From NCBI GenBank assembly GCA_017515465.1, contig JAFWFV010000050.1:1-35510 (forward strand): 35,510 nt of DNA, read 5' to 3'. Made by a program: the position numbers and the translations under genes. The notes beneath the pieces were generated by a model. The model saw only the letters and a program-made list of their open reading frames with translations, was not told where the DNA came from and made no database searches. Positions 25,344 to 33,885 of the stretch are shown here, piece by piece. The stretch is from Clostridiales bacterium (lineage in GTDB: Bacteria > Bacillota > Clostridia > Saccharofermentanales > Saccharofermentanaceae). How positions within the stretch are numbered: the first letter of the stretch is position 1; the number at the start of each line of letters is the position of its first letter.

Positions 25344-26588
25344 ATGCGGCATGCAGTAACTATTCTCAAATGGGAGATCAAAAAGATCCTTTCCAGCTGG
25401 CAGAAAACGCTGGCGATCTTTCTTGTCCCCGCTGCCGTTATCGTATTTGCCGTAAACCTGTTCCCCAAACTCCTGAGTTATCTGAGCACCGGTTCCCTGG
25501 GCGCACAGCGCGTCGTTGTGGTCAACGCTCCTGAAAGCTTCATCGGATTCGAAGACAAGATGGAGGATTTCTTCAATTACTACTACATGCCTGAAGATGA
25601 ATACCGGTCTTACGGATCCGGATACGACATCGTCAGGAACGGCGATCTGCTGCTCGTTTTCGAGACCGTGGATAACAAGCCTTTCGAGGACTGCATAAAG
25701 GAAAAGTTCGATGCGCTCTATCAGCGGGGCGAGGATCAGGAGAGTGAGGCCTACATGTTCGTCGTGTATAACGATGAGCAGTTCACATCCATGGCCAAGG
25801 CCGATCAGTTCATGGAGGATGTGGCAGGGCCGTTCATGGACTCCATTACAGAGAGTTATGCCTCCACATACGAAGGATACGATACAGCCAGTTTCTCCAC
25901 TGATGATTTCAACCCGATCACGTTCATTCTGGATCACAGGAGCCAGGCCAACCCGCAGGCATCGCACATCATTCCGGGCATAATGATCATCCTGATGTAT
26001 TACTGCTCTTATTCCCTGGCATGTGACATGATCGCCATGGAAAAGATGAGAGGTTTCCTGAACAAACTGATCATGACACCTGTTTCGATAAAGACGATCC
26101 TGTGGGGCAAGGCTCTCGCAGTAAACCTGCTGGTCAGTGTATCAGCGGTCATAACATTTGTGTTCCTGTTCCTGTCATCATGGATAAACAGGAGCAATGA
26201 CGCAGGATCCCTCCTGCCGTTTGGACTCCTTCTCATGCCCGATCAGCTGATCTACATGATCCTCGTGATACCTGCAACGGTACTGGTAATGACCATGTTC
26301 TGCTTCCTTGTCGCCATTGGACTGGAAAAACTGGAGGATACCACTGCCAACCTGCAGCTGGTACTGCTCATACTCCTGGTGGAATTCTTTGTGCAGATGT
26401 TCATGTACTGGGATCCCATAACACTGGAGTACTTCATTCCCATACACAATACCATCGTAATATTCAGGGACATACTCATGTCTGACGTTAACATATTCCT
26501 GTACCTGATCGTTATAGCGGTCAATCTGTCATTGGGACTCTTCCTGATGAAAAAGTGCAGCAAGAAACTGGCCGGAGGCATCAAATGA
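25344..26588 (+). CDS. ABC-2-type transporter permease with large extracellular domain
   Basis: The 414-residue product has a membrane segment near residues 22-42, an extracellular stretch of about 170 residues, then five to six membrane segments (from about residue 210), including the segment just before the C-terminus. This is the ABC2_membrane_3 (NatB/YhaP-like) layout. Its TGA overlaps the ATG of the ATPase gene (ATGA, 26585-26588). Together with the next two genes it makes a transporter with two different permeases. The substrate is unknown; ion or peptide export are the usual roles. Confidence 0.85.
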   Translation: MRHAVTILKWEIKKILSSWQKTLAIFLVPAAVIVFAVNLFPKLLSYLSTGSLGAQRVVVVNAPESFIGFEDKMEDFFNYYYMPEDEYRSYGSGYDIVRNGDLLLVFETVDNKPFEDCIKEKFDALYQRGEDQESEAYMFVVYNDEQFTSMAKADQFMEDVAGPFMDSITESYASTYEGYDTASFSTDDFNPITFILDHRSQANPQASHIIPGIMIILMYYCSYSLACDMIAMEKMRGFLNKLIMTPVSIKTILWGKALAVNLLVSVSAVITFVFLFLSSWINRSNDAGSLLPFGLLLMPDQLIYMILVIPATVLVMTMFCFLVAIGLEKLEDTTANLQLVLLILLVEFFVQMFMYWDPITLEYFIPIHNTIVIFRDILMSDVNIFLYLIVIAVNLSLGLFLMKKCSKKLAGGIK

Positions 26589-27319
26589 TTGAAGTAATCG
26601 ACGTTAAAAAGAGATACTCCTCTGCTGAGATGATCGTAAAAGGCGTGTCCTTTACCGTTAAGCCCGGTACCATCTACGGACTGCTGGGTCCCAATGGCGC
26701 GGGCAAGACGACCCTCATGCAGATGATGGCGACACTCCTGAAACCCACCGAAGGCGTGATCAGGATCTGCGGCAAGGACACGGCCATGGACACCCTGGAG
26801 ATCCATAAGCTCATCGGCTTCCTCACTACCGAGGTCAAGCTCGATCCCCTGTCCACGCCCAACAGGCTTTACGAGTTCTTTGCAGCTTTGTACGACCTGC
26901 CTTCCGAAGGGCTTGCCGAGAGGAGGACCAGGGATTTTGACAGGTTCGGGATCACTCCCTTTGCCAACAAGAGGATCGTGGAACTGTCGACGGGAATGAA
27001 ACAGAAGATATCCATCTGCATCTCCCTCATCCATGAACCTCCGGTCATCATATTCGATGAGCCTACAAACGGTCTGGACATCCTGACATCCAAGCAGGTC
27101 ACTGATTATCTGAAGGAACTGGCAAAGGATGGAAGAACGATCATATTATCAACACACATATTCTCACTGGCAGAAAGTCTCTGTGATGAGATCGGAGTCC
27201 TGGTGGACGGAAAGATCGTAGCATCGGGAAGCAGCCGGGAACTGTGTGAACTGACAGGCAAGGAAACGTTTGAAGACGCTTTCTTTGACCTGTATACCAA
27301 GAACCACGTGGAGGGATGA
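26585..27319 (+). CDS. ABC transporter ATP-binding protein (NatA-like)
   Basis: The 244-residue product has Walker A GPNGAGKTT (about residues 38-46), signature LSTGMKQKI, Walker B VIIFDEPTNGLDI and the switch histidine in STHIFSLAE. It is of the type that drives ABC-2 permeases, close in pattern to NatA. A longer frame begins at 26555, but GGAGG stands six bases before the ATG at 26585, which also overlaps the preceding stop. It energises the two permeases encoded on either side. Confidence 0.92.
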   Translation: MIEVIDVKKRYSSAEMIVKGVSFTVKPGTIYGLLGPNGAGKTTLMQMMATLLKPTEGVIRICGKDTAMDTLEIHKLIGFLTTEVKLDPLSTPNRLYEFFAALYDLPSEGLAERRTRDFDRFGITPFANKRIVELSTGMKQKISICISLIHEPPVIIFDEPTNGLDILTSKQVTDYLKELAKDGRTIILSTHIFSLAESLCDEIGVLVDGKIVASGSSRELCELTGKETFEDAFFDLYTKNHVEG

Positions 27320-27326
27320 TCATCAG

Positions 27327-29525
27327 ATGAGGGCACTCAAGGCGATCATACGCAATGCGTTCAGGAACAACGGAGCCGGAGGAGCAACAGCCTCCCTGCC
27401 GGTCGGCGTTGCCCTGCTCCTTACCGGTTTCGTCATTTTCAGTCTCGTCATGGGTGCCTGGTATTATTCCTGGAGGTGGTACTGGGCAAGGCCGGAACCT
27501 GCTGCAGGAGTGGAAGTCGTTAATCCCACCGATTCCTTCATGGATTTTCTCGACAATCTCGAGACTGAGGATTACAGGTTCATAATCCGGGAACACCCCT
27601 ATGTATTTGACGTGGCAACTTTCTCATCTTTCATGAAGGAAGATGATGCAGTCGTCACCATCGTATTTGACAAGGACGGGAACCTCCTTACTTTCTATCC
27701 CCCGGACAAACTGGAATACTACGACATAAAGGAAGGTGTCAAGACTCACATCCTGGATAACTATGCATCATTCCTTAAGATCGAAGCCGGTATACCCGTC
27801 TCTGAACATGATGTATTCAACGGCATGGTGATGGGAGAGGAAAACCCGGATGAGACGAGCACGTATTCACCGGTATTCAAGTCCCTGGCATATATGCTGA
27901 TCCCTCTGACTTATTTCATCATAGCGCTTTACGCATGCATGACCAAGGGAACAAACGTCATCGCAGGAGCAAAGGAGCAGAATGCCTTTGCCGCCATACT
28001 GATGACCCCCGTTCCGAGATACGTGATCGTACTGGGGAACATCATAGGTGTCTGGCTGTCTTCAATGATACCGGCCTTTGTCATATCGATACCGCTGCTG
28101 TTTGTTCCGATGTACAGGTCAGGGGTGCTGCTGGCTTTCATCATGATCTCAGTGCTGTCCTTCTTTATAGCATCACTCGTGATCATGATATCAGTCATGA
28201 GCAACAATGTAATATCAGCTCAGACTGCATTCCTGCCGGTATTCTTCGTATTCATCCTGCTGTGCATTACCTGCATGCAGAATATAGAGGAATTCCTCGG
28301 AATATATGAATACATCCCTCTGTACGGACAGTATCTGGGCATAGCACTTGCTCTGACCGGGGAAGCCAACTATATCGCCATAGCAGTCTCCACTCTCAAT
28401 ACTCTGCTCATGACTGCTCTGTGCATCTATGTCTCGATCCGTCTCCTCGGCAGCGAGAGGTTTACCGTATCCGTTCTGTCCATATCGGACCGTGAGGTTA
28501 TCAGAGCAAAGAAACAGGCCATAAGAGATCAGAAGCGCAAAGAATACAGATCCACTCTGACATCCGTATATGGATACAGGGCATCAGGCAGGCTGAACAG
28601 CCTGAGCTTCAGCATCAGCCAGTTCTTCAGGCCTCTGGTGCTCCTGTCCGTATTCCAGCTCCTGGCCATGATACCGCCGCTGCTGCTGACCAACGGCGAT
28701 TACCTGACTAACATCATGTACAGCCTCCGGTCTGTTAAATCAGTCGGTGATGTTCTGACATCGGGAGCTGACATAATAGGAGTCCTGATGAGTACTCCTG
28801 CCTTTCTGCTGTCGATGGCATTAGGATATGCCCTGATCATCGCATACTACTGCATCAGGACCAGAGTGTTCGAGAGGTGTGATCTGGGAACCGGGCTGGG
28901 ATTCAAAAAGGAGCATATAATCCCCCGGTATCTGTCAGGACTCGCAGCAGGACTGGTTATGATCGCATCGGTCTTCCTGATCCTCGTTATCTCGGGTCAG
29001 ATCAAGGTCACGGGATTCGGCATACCTTTAAGTTCTGTACCTCTGCTACTGTCATATATGCTCATGTGGCTGATCCAGGGAGCATGTGAGGAGGTCATGT
29101 TCAGGGGCTACATGATGCCCAGGATCGCATCCAGGTTCGGCCTGATTCCCGCGATCGCAGCATCCTCCCTCCTCTTCTGCATATTCCACGGCCTGAATCC
29201 GGGCTTCTCCGTTCTGGCCTTTATCAACCTGATACTGATCTCAGTGCTCTATGCCCTGATCTCGTACTATACAGGCAACATCTGGATCGTATGTGCTGCC
29301 CACACCATGTGGAACTTCACCCAGGGCAACGTATTCGGACTGGAGGTATCAGGTAATTCCGGCGGTGTCTCACTGATCCACACGACGTTGTCATCTTCGC
29401 CATCATCTCTTATGACAGGCGGCGGATTCGGACCTGAGGGCGGCCTGCCTGTGACCATAGTCACCGTAGTGGCCATTATCATCGTCGTACTGGTTCATCA
29501 CCTGAGACAGAAGAAAGCTTCGTGA
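27327..29525 (+). CDS. ABC-2 permease fused to a CPBP-family intramembrane protease (NatB-like)
   Basis: The product is 732 residues from the ATG at 27327. That start is preferred to an upstream frame because GGAGGG lies eleven bases before it and seven bases separate it from the ATPase stop. The N-terminal half (about residues 1-390) repeats the permease layout: membrane segment, extracellular domain, five or six membrane segments. A cytoplasmic Lys/Arg-rich stretch (about 390-430) joins it to a multi-span CPBP/CAAX protease half. That half has all three family motifs: CEEVMFRG (glutamates and arginine), FCIFHG and HTMWNFTQG. The protease may process the exported peptide or a sensor; this is inference. 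Similar fusions are known in other bacteria. Confidence 0.88.
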   Translation: MRALKAIIRNAFRNNGAGGATASLPVGVALLLTGFVIFSLVMGAWYYSWRWYWARPEPAAGVEVVNPTDSFMDFLDNLETEDYRFIIREHPYVFDVATFSSFMKEDDAVVTIVFDKDGNLLTFYPPDKLEYYDIKEGVKTHILDNYASFLKIEAGIPVSEHDVFNGMVMGEENPDETSTYSPVFKSLAYMLIPLTYFIIALYACMTKGTNVIAGAKEQNAFAAILMTPVPRYVIVLGNIIGVWLSSMIPAFVISIPLLFVPMYRSGVLLAFIMISVLSFFIASLVIMISVMSNNVISAQTAFLPVFFVFILLCITCMQNIEEFLGIYEYIPLYGQYLGIALALTGEANYIAIAVSTLNTLLMTALCIYVSIRLLGSERFTVSVLSISDREVIRAKKQAIRDQKRKEYRSTLTSVYGYRASGRLNSLSFSISQFFRPLVLLSVFQLLAMIPPLLLTNGDYLTNIMYSLRSVKSVGDVLTSGADIIGVLMSTPAFLLSMALGYALIIAYYCIRTRVFERCDLGTGLGFKKEHIIPRYLSGLAAGLVMIASVFLILVISGQIKVTGFGIPLSSVPLLLSYMLMWLIQGACEEVMFRGYMMPRIASRFGLIPAIAASSLLFCIFHGLNPGFSVLAFINLILISVLYALISYYTGNIWIVCAAHTMWNFTQGNVFGLEVSGNSGGVSLIHTTLSSSPSSLMTGGGFGPEGGLPVTIVTVVAIIIVVLVHHLRQKKAS

Positions 29526-29539
29526 GAAAATTGCAGGAT

Positions 29540-30397
29540 CTACTTTGCTCCTGACTCCTTACGGGCAGCTCCAGTGCCAAAACCCATATGAAGGGCCCCC
29601 GACGGGCACTGGCTGACGCACTCTCCGCATCTGATGCATTCCATGCTGTTTGGCTTGACCGAAGGATCCACGTTCATGCGGCATACGCCGGCACATGCCT
29701 TGCAGCTGATGCACTTACTGGTATCGAGTGTCATCCTGTAGACAGATACCCTGTTAAAGAAACCGTATATGGCACCCAGCGGACAGATATATTTGCAAAA
29801 TGGCCTGTATATTATCAATCCCGTAACCAGGAAGATCAGGAGGAGGCACAGCTTCCAGCTGAACAGCGGTCCTAACGCCGATCTCACTCTCTCATCCGCT
29901 ATGGCCAGCATTATCCCCGCGACCGTTCCGTCCGGACAGACATATTTGCAGAAAAACGGCGTCAGTTCGAAGGTCATGGGAAGGATTATCACCAGGGCAG
30001 CAAGCACTGCATATTTCAGATATCTCAGGTATCTGTCGATCCTGAAGCTGTTCTTCTTTATGAAGGGGATCCTGTAGATCAGGTCCTGCAGAAGGCCAAA
30101 TGGACAGAGAAATCCGCATACTGCCCTGCCCAGTACGGCACCGAAAAAGATCAGAAACCCCAGGACATAGTAAGGGAACCTGAACTTCATTCCGCTCAGG
30201 AACGACTGCAGTGAGCCGATGGGACATGCCCCCACTGCTCCCGGGCATGAATAGCAGTTGAGTCCCGGGACACAGACCTGTTTAGTGGCACCCTCATAGA
30301 TCTGACCGGTTATAAAGCCTTTGAAGTTGGCATTCTGGATCAGGGCTGCCGCTGCCTGGATACCTAATCTGACCTTCTTCCTATCCAAGTCCGACAC
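29540..30397 (-). CDS. NapH-like membrane polyferredoxin
   Basis: The 285-residue product is a membrane iron-sulfur protein. It has an N-terminal Cys cluster (Cys42, 48, 51, 58) and several membrane segments carrying CGFLCP, CKYVCP and CKYICP pairs. Two classical 4Fe-4S ferredoxin motifs stand at the C-terminus (Cys229, 232, 235, 239 and 254, 257, 260, 264). Proteins of this NapH/NosR-like group pass electrons across or along the membrane. The start is a GTG at 30397 that overlaps the 45-residue CXXC gene by 17 bases. With that gene and the TlpA-like lipoprotein it forms a thiol/electron-transfer unit, probably supplying electrons to extracellular thiol chemistry. Confidence 0.88.
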   Translation of the reverse strand: MSDLDRKKVRLGIQAAAALIQNANFKGFITGQIYEGATKQVCVPGLNCYSCPGAVGACPIGSLQSFLSGMKFRFPYYVLGFLIFFGAVLGRAVCGFLCPFGLLQDLIYRIPFIKKNSFRIDRYLRYLKYAVLAALVIILPMTFELTPFFCKYVCPDGTVAGIMLAIADERVRSALGPLFSWKLCLLLIFLVTGLIIYRPFCKYICPLGAIYGFFNRVSVYRMTLDTSKCISCKACAGVCRMNVDPSVKPNSMECIRCGECVSQCPSGALHMGFGTGAARKESGAK

Positions 30398-30518
30398 ACT
30401 CCATGCATATCTTGACTGCTTTATGAAGCACGTCGGTATTCTGCCCCAGCAGCAATCCGGCAGTTATAAGTACTAATGAGACCGCTACCAGGACTATCGG
30501 GATGACATATCTCTTCAT
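30381..30518 (-). CDS. 45-residue CXXC membrane protein (CD1871A family)
   Basis: This short gene is easy to overlook. It encodes 45 residues: MKRYVIP, one hydrophobic helix (about residues 5-25), a short polar stretch and the C-terminal ICMECVGLG with a Cys-X2-Cys pair (Cys38, Cys41). This matches what I know of the CD1871A family of small CXXC proteins in Clostridia. Its ATG comes one base after the TlpA-like gene's TGA, and its 3' end overlaps the polyferredoxin gene, so all three are co-translated. The role is probably to relay electrons between the polyferredoxin and the thioredoxin-like lipoprotein; that is inference. Confidence 0.82.
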   Translation of the reverse strand: MKRYVIPIVLVAVSLVLITAGLLLGQNTDVLHKAVKICMECVGLG

Positions 30519-30519
30519 A

Positions 30520-31107
30520 TCAATTACCGAGGTACTGCCTTATGATCTCTTCCCATCCGGTGTAGGAATTGGCTCCTACAATGAGAGGATTCCCTGAGGC
30601 GCTGAGTATATGTCCGTTCCTGTCAACGAATACTGTCGTAGGGACATATCCGGTCTTGAACTGATCGAACTCTGGGGCATAGTGGAGTATGGGGTATTCG
30701 ACACCTGTATCACTGATGATCTGGTCAACGTCACTCTCCATCATTGTTTCGGAATAAACGCCCAGGATGGCAAATCCCTTGTCAGAATAATTCCTGTACA
30801 GCTGCTGCAGTTCAGGCATCTCACCGACGCAGGGGCCGCACCAGGGCTCCCAGAAGTTCACCATGGTGACTTCGTGCTGGGAAAAGAAGGCCTCAGTATA
30901 TTCCCTGCCGTCCCTGTCAGTCGTGGTAAATGTAAAATCAGGACTAAAATCATCAGGGGTATCTGTATCATCCGTCTCTTCGATAACCTCTGATGCTTCG
31001 GTTTCTATTTCTGTTTCTCTCTCAGTATCATTTGTCTTTGTTCCGCTGCATGATGTCATTGACAGCATAAGCCCGGCACACAAACATAGGGATATCAGTT
31101 TTTTCAT
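30520..31107 (-). CDS. TlpA/ResA-like thiol-disulfide lipoprotein
   Basis: The 195-residue product has a lipoprotein signal with lipobox MTSC (Cys20), an acidic Glu/Thr-rich linker (about residues 25-55), and a thioredoxin fold with active site WCGPC (Cys90, Cys93) and the cis-proline region YVPTTVFVD. It should act outside the membrane, reducing or oxidising protein thiols. An upstream frame from 31194 is rejected because GGAGG lies nine bases before the ATG at 31107 and the signal peptide starts there. No promoter is evident between this gene and the terminator of the peptide gene upstream. Confidence 0.9.
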   Translation of the reverse strand: MKKLISLCLCAGLMLSMTSCSGTKTNDTERETEIETEASEVIEETDDTDTPDDFSPDFTFTTTDRDGREYTEAFFSQHEVTMVNFWEPWCGPCVGEMPELQQLYRNYSDKGFAILGVYSETMMESDVDQIISDTGVEYPILHYAPEFDQFKTGYVPTTVFVDRNGHILSASGNPLIVGANSYTGWEEIIRQYLGN

Positions 31108-31130
31108 TAGTAAATTCCTCCATCGATTAA

Positions 31131-31164
31131 CAAAACAAAGACCTCTGTATACGTACAAAGGTCT
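31131..31164 (-). terminator. Intrinsic terminator after the 34-codon peptide gene
   Basis: AGACCTTTGTA (31164-31154) pairs with TACAGAGGTCT (31149-31139) over 11 pairs, one of them G-U, around a 4-base loop, followed on the minus strand by TTTGTTTTG. It ends a transcript of about 240 bases that begins at the peptide promoter. Confidence 0.82.
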
Positions 31165-31235
31165 CCGGAAATTGCAGATTAAATTGTGATTCATGCAGAA
31201 TAATCATATTATCCCATCAAAAATATGGGAACCGA

Positions 31236-31340
31236 TTACTCCGGTAACTCATACTGGCAAACGAAGCTGCTCGTGATAATATCCTCTTCTTCGTAATTGA
31301 TTACTTCAATTTCAAGATTCTCATACCTTTCTCTGTCCAT
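31236..31340 (-). CDS. Candidate 34-residue precursor peptide (possible RiPP)
   Basis: This small frame has GGGAG eight bases before its ATG, its own promoter (31377-31405) and its own terminator (31131-31164), so it is very likely expressed. The peptide has a charged N-terminal half with LEIEVI (residues 9-14) and EEEDIITSS (17-25), and ends FVCQYELPE (26-34) with a single Cys28. A leader of the EVI...EDIITSS type followed by a short C-terminal core is a pattern I associate with clostridial precursor peptides. The radical SAM-SPASM gene two genes upstream could modify it. The last residues YELPE recur at the end of the anchored protein at 496-852. No database check was possible; it could also be an unmodified signalling peptide. 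Confidence 0.65.
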   Translation of the reverse strand: MDRERYENLEIEVINYEEEDIITSSFVCQYELPE

Positions 31341-31376
31341 AATCATTACTCCCATACGTATACATAATAATAATCA

Positions 31377-31405
31377 ATAATAAAGCTACCGGCCACAAAA
31401 GTCAA
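31377..31405 (-). promoter_or_regulatory. Promoter of the peptide gene
   Basis: A -35 TTGACT (31400-31405) and -10 TATTAT (31377-31382) are separated by 17 bases. The -35 overlaps the stop codon of the transglutaminase-like gene. Transcription would start near 31370, about 30 bases before the peptide ATG. Confidence 0.7.
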
Positions 31406-33795
31406 CTGACAAGTTCCAAATCAATAGTTTCTGACATATATTCCTCAGTCTCTTCCGAAAGCATGTCAGATGTCTCTATTGAGGAATCTTCCTCTTCACT
31501 GACTACTTCTTCTCCGGTCTCCTCAGGCACAATCATTTCCTCATCAGGAACGGATGCTTCGGTAATGACCGTTTCATCACCGGATGTATCATCAACTACA
31601 GCGTTCGCAGCCTGCACACTTACAGAAGCGGCGGATGCCTGAGGTTCCGTTATATTGAAATATGCCATGGCTGCCCTGTTATACAGATACGTAGCCTTTG
31701 CGATATTGAGCAGATTGCTGTCCACGCTTCCGGGGTTGTTCTGCTCACGTGTAAGGATCATGCTTACGTAGCTCAGCGCACTGTATTCATAAGTGCCTGC
31801 AACTACCCTTCCTTCAGAATCCTTGACCAGTACGCTGTGCGGTATCTGGAGTTCCGCTGCTGCTATATTCTTGATCGTTACCACATATCTGCCGCTGGAT
31901 GCATCATACTGGAGGTCTGAATCTCCATTAGATCCGGCAGTTAACAGGTTATTATCAACATAGAAACTATAGTCGTTAATGTCTTCACCATCTGCCAGCT
32001 GGAACTTGAAATTGATCCTGGTCGCAGAATCCAGAGCCAGCGTTGCACCTGTAAACGTGATCTTAGGCTGAAATGCCTGAGTAACAACAGACCTGTATCT
32101 GCTGAGATCGGCCTCGGTTACATCCGCAACATCCCCTGATATGTCAGACAGGGAACCCAGATCGGGATTGTGGTTGAACATGATCTGAGCATATTTTCCA
32201 AAATCCGCCATTCGCTTCAGGAGTTCTATAAGAGCTGCGTTGGCATTCCCGGAAGAATTGGCATCTGAAATGTATGTTGCCACGGAATAATGGAATCCTG
32301 TATCAGTAACATTTACACCTTTCTTGTCCAGTAAAGGATATACGCTGCCATCACTGAGGTGGAGACTGAGAACGAGATCGTCTCTCATCTCGGCCGCAGC
32401 CACGCTATATACGACAGGATATCTTCCTTTGCTGTCAGGGCTGCAGATCGTGCATCTCTCACCGTTGACCTCAGCATATGCACCTTCATCGTTCAGGAAC
32501 TCCTCAGGAAGTGACAGGAAGTAATTGACTCCTATCCTGTCATTGAGGGCAATGGTGCTCGCCAGGACCTGAGCGCTTTCATGCATGCCGACGCTGTTAC
32601 AATGGACCGTTGCAGACTGAATGATCTCATTGCCGGTTCCTATGGTGATCTGATCCCATTCCTCCTGAGTCCCCTCATAATAGATGTCAGTAAGCTTATT
32701 GCAGTCCACAAATGCACTGGCAGCTATGTTCGTGATCGTCTTGGGGATCGATATTCTTTCGATGTTCATGCAGTCGTACATCGAATCACTGATGAAGTTC
32801 CTTCCAATGGATGTAACCGTATGTCCGTCGATCTGATCAGGAAAACTGATCTCTTTTGTCGTCTTGAGCTTGGATGTTTCCTCATCATACTGATAGACCT
32901 CGATGGTGGTCCTGTCAGAATTCATGCGGTAGCTGAACAAGGATGTTCTGGTCCTGACCTCATAGTATCTGGGGGCAGGCCTTCCTGAATATCCGGCTTC
33001 GACCTCATACCACACACCGTTGGCACTATCCTCTACAAGGGCATTCCTGTGCCCGCTTCCTGCATAGGCATCTTTACGGCCATTGCGTCCCCATGCCTTG
33101 ATATCATATCTCTCACAGATCTTTACGATTATGTCCGTACTGCCCCAGCAGTCTCCTCCGCCCCTGACGATCATGTCGTCAGCATAACTGGCTCCTGCTG
33201 CATAATCAAAAGATGCGGCAAACCTTGCTCCGAGCTCAGCGATCTCATAGATCGACATATCAGGAGTTGCATTTTCCGCCAGGAAGTTATCGATCTGTTC
33301 CTCTGCATACACTTCACCATAGCTGTAATGATGGAAGATGATATCACGGTATTCCGATCCGGCTGTTACACGTACTACTGCAGTTCCTGTCTTGGGATCT
33401 GTGGTTATCTTGGTATAGCCTTCGACCGGATATGAATAACCGTATCCCGTAGGCAGCCAGTACCAGGTATAAAAACCGGGGGTTACCAGGCCGGTATCTG
33501 AAACTGTTATGGCGGAGTAGTTATAGTCATTTCCGGTATAACCGGCTGCTGATTTGCTAATGATCCTGTAAGTAGGAGCCGCTCCGTTATCCAGGCCGAG
33601 CTCCGCAGGATCTATCTGGTACTCCGTGTAATGGTCACCCGGTATCTCGATGTAACCCTCGTGCTCACTCTGAAGAGAATATAATGAGACTTCTTCTGGT
33701 GCATCAGCAGCACTTACTCTCGCAGCAACTGCAAAGCTGAATACCATAAATGATGCGGTTATTGCAGCAAAACACCTTTTAACACTATTCTTCAT
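31402..33795 (-). CDS. Secreted transglutaminase-like / leucine-rich-repeat protein with shared C-terminal module
   Basis: The product is 797 residues from the ATG at 33795, which follows GGGGG; a longer frame from 33864 has no such site. After a signal peptide (about 1-29) and a beta-rich region comes a transglutaminase-like core (about 160-280) with Cys216 in GGGDCWG, His249 in GSGHRNAL and Glu266 in WYEVEAGY, where the usual acid is Asp. A BspA-type leucine-rich repeat follows (about 320-395, with RISIPKTITNIAASAF). Then comes the same two-part module as in the proteins at 849-2630 and 2722-3936 (about 405-735: LPEEF, YSVATYI, FGKYAQIMFNH, DINDYSFYVD, ATYLYNRAAMAYF). The acidic tail (about 745-797) lacks a sorting motif. 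A peptidase or cross-linking role at the cell surface is possible. Confidence 0.85.
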   Translation of the reverse strand: MKNSVKRCFAAITASFMVFSFAVAARVSAADAPEEVSLYSLQSEHEGYIEIPGDHYTEYQIDPAELGLDNGAAPTYRIISKSAAGYTGNDYNYSAITVSDTGLVTPGFYTWYWLPTGYGYSYPVEGYTKITTDPKTGTAVVRVTAGSEYRDIIFHHYSYGEVYAEEQIDNFLAENATPDMSIYEIAELGARFAASFDYAAGASYADDMIVRGGGDCWGSTDIIVKICERYDIKAWGRNGRKDAYAGSGHRNALVEDSANGVWYEVEAGYSGRPAPRYYEVRTRTSLFSYRMNSDRTTIEVYQYDEETSKLKTTKEISFPDQIDGHTVTSIGRNFISDSMYDCMNIERISIPKTITNIAASAFVDCNKLTDIYYEGTQEEWDQITIGTGNEIIQSATVHCNSVGMHESAQVLASTIALNDRIGVNYFLSLPEEFLNDEGAYAEVNGERCTICSPDSKGRYPVVYSVAAAEMRDDLVLSLHLSDGSVYPLLDKKGVNVTDTGFHYSVATYISDANSSGNANAALIELLKRMADFGKYAQIMFNHNPDLGSLSDISGDVADVTEADLSRYRSVVTQAFQPKITFTGATLALDSATRINFKFQLADGEDINDYSFYVDNNLLTAGSNGDSDLQYDASSGRYVVTIKNIAAAELQIPHSVLVKDSEGRVVAGTYEYSALSYVSMILTREQNNPGSVDSNLLNIAKATYLYNRAAMAYFNITEPQASAASVSVQAANAVVDDTSGDETVITEASVPDEEMIVPEETGEEVVSEEEDSSIETSDMLSEETEEYMSETIDLELVS

Positions 33796-33815
33796 ATCAG
33801 TCCCCCACAGATATA

Positions 33816-33844
33816 ATGATAACCACCTATAATTATAGGTCCAA
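33816..33844 (-). promoter_or_regulatory. Promoter with 16-base palindromic operator for the transglutaminase-like gene
   Basis: On the minus strand TTGGAC (33839-33844) and TATCAT (33816-33821) are 17 bases apart. The spacer and adjoining bases contain the perfect palindrome ACCTATAATTATAGGT (33825-33840). An operator between -35 and -10 would block RNA polymerase when bound. The regulator is not in the window. Confidence 0.55.
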
Positions 33845-33885
33845 ATCTTTTTATTTTGGTTCAATATTTTTTAATATACGAGGAT

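Noticed and set aside
25263..25967. Minus-strand frame of 234 codons
   Set aside because: It is antisense to the first permease of the plus-strand ABC operon and has no ribosome binding site or family motifs.
31207..31231. Small hairpin TCCCAT/ATGGGA just after the peptide stop codon as a terminator
   Set aside because: The stem has only six pairs and no T-run follows. The stronger hairpin at 31131-31164 is the better terminator.
31346..31346. Earlier in-frame ATG for the 34-residue peptide
   Set aside because: GGGAG would be only two bases away, whereas the ATG at 31340 has the normal eight-base spacing.
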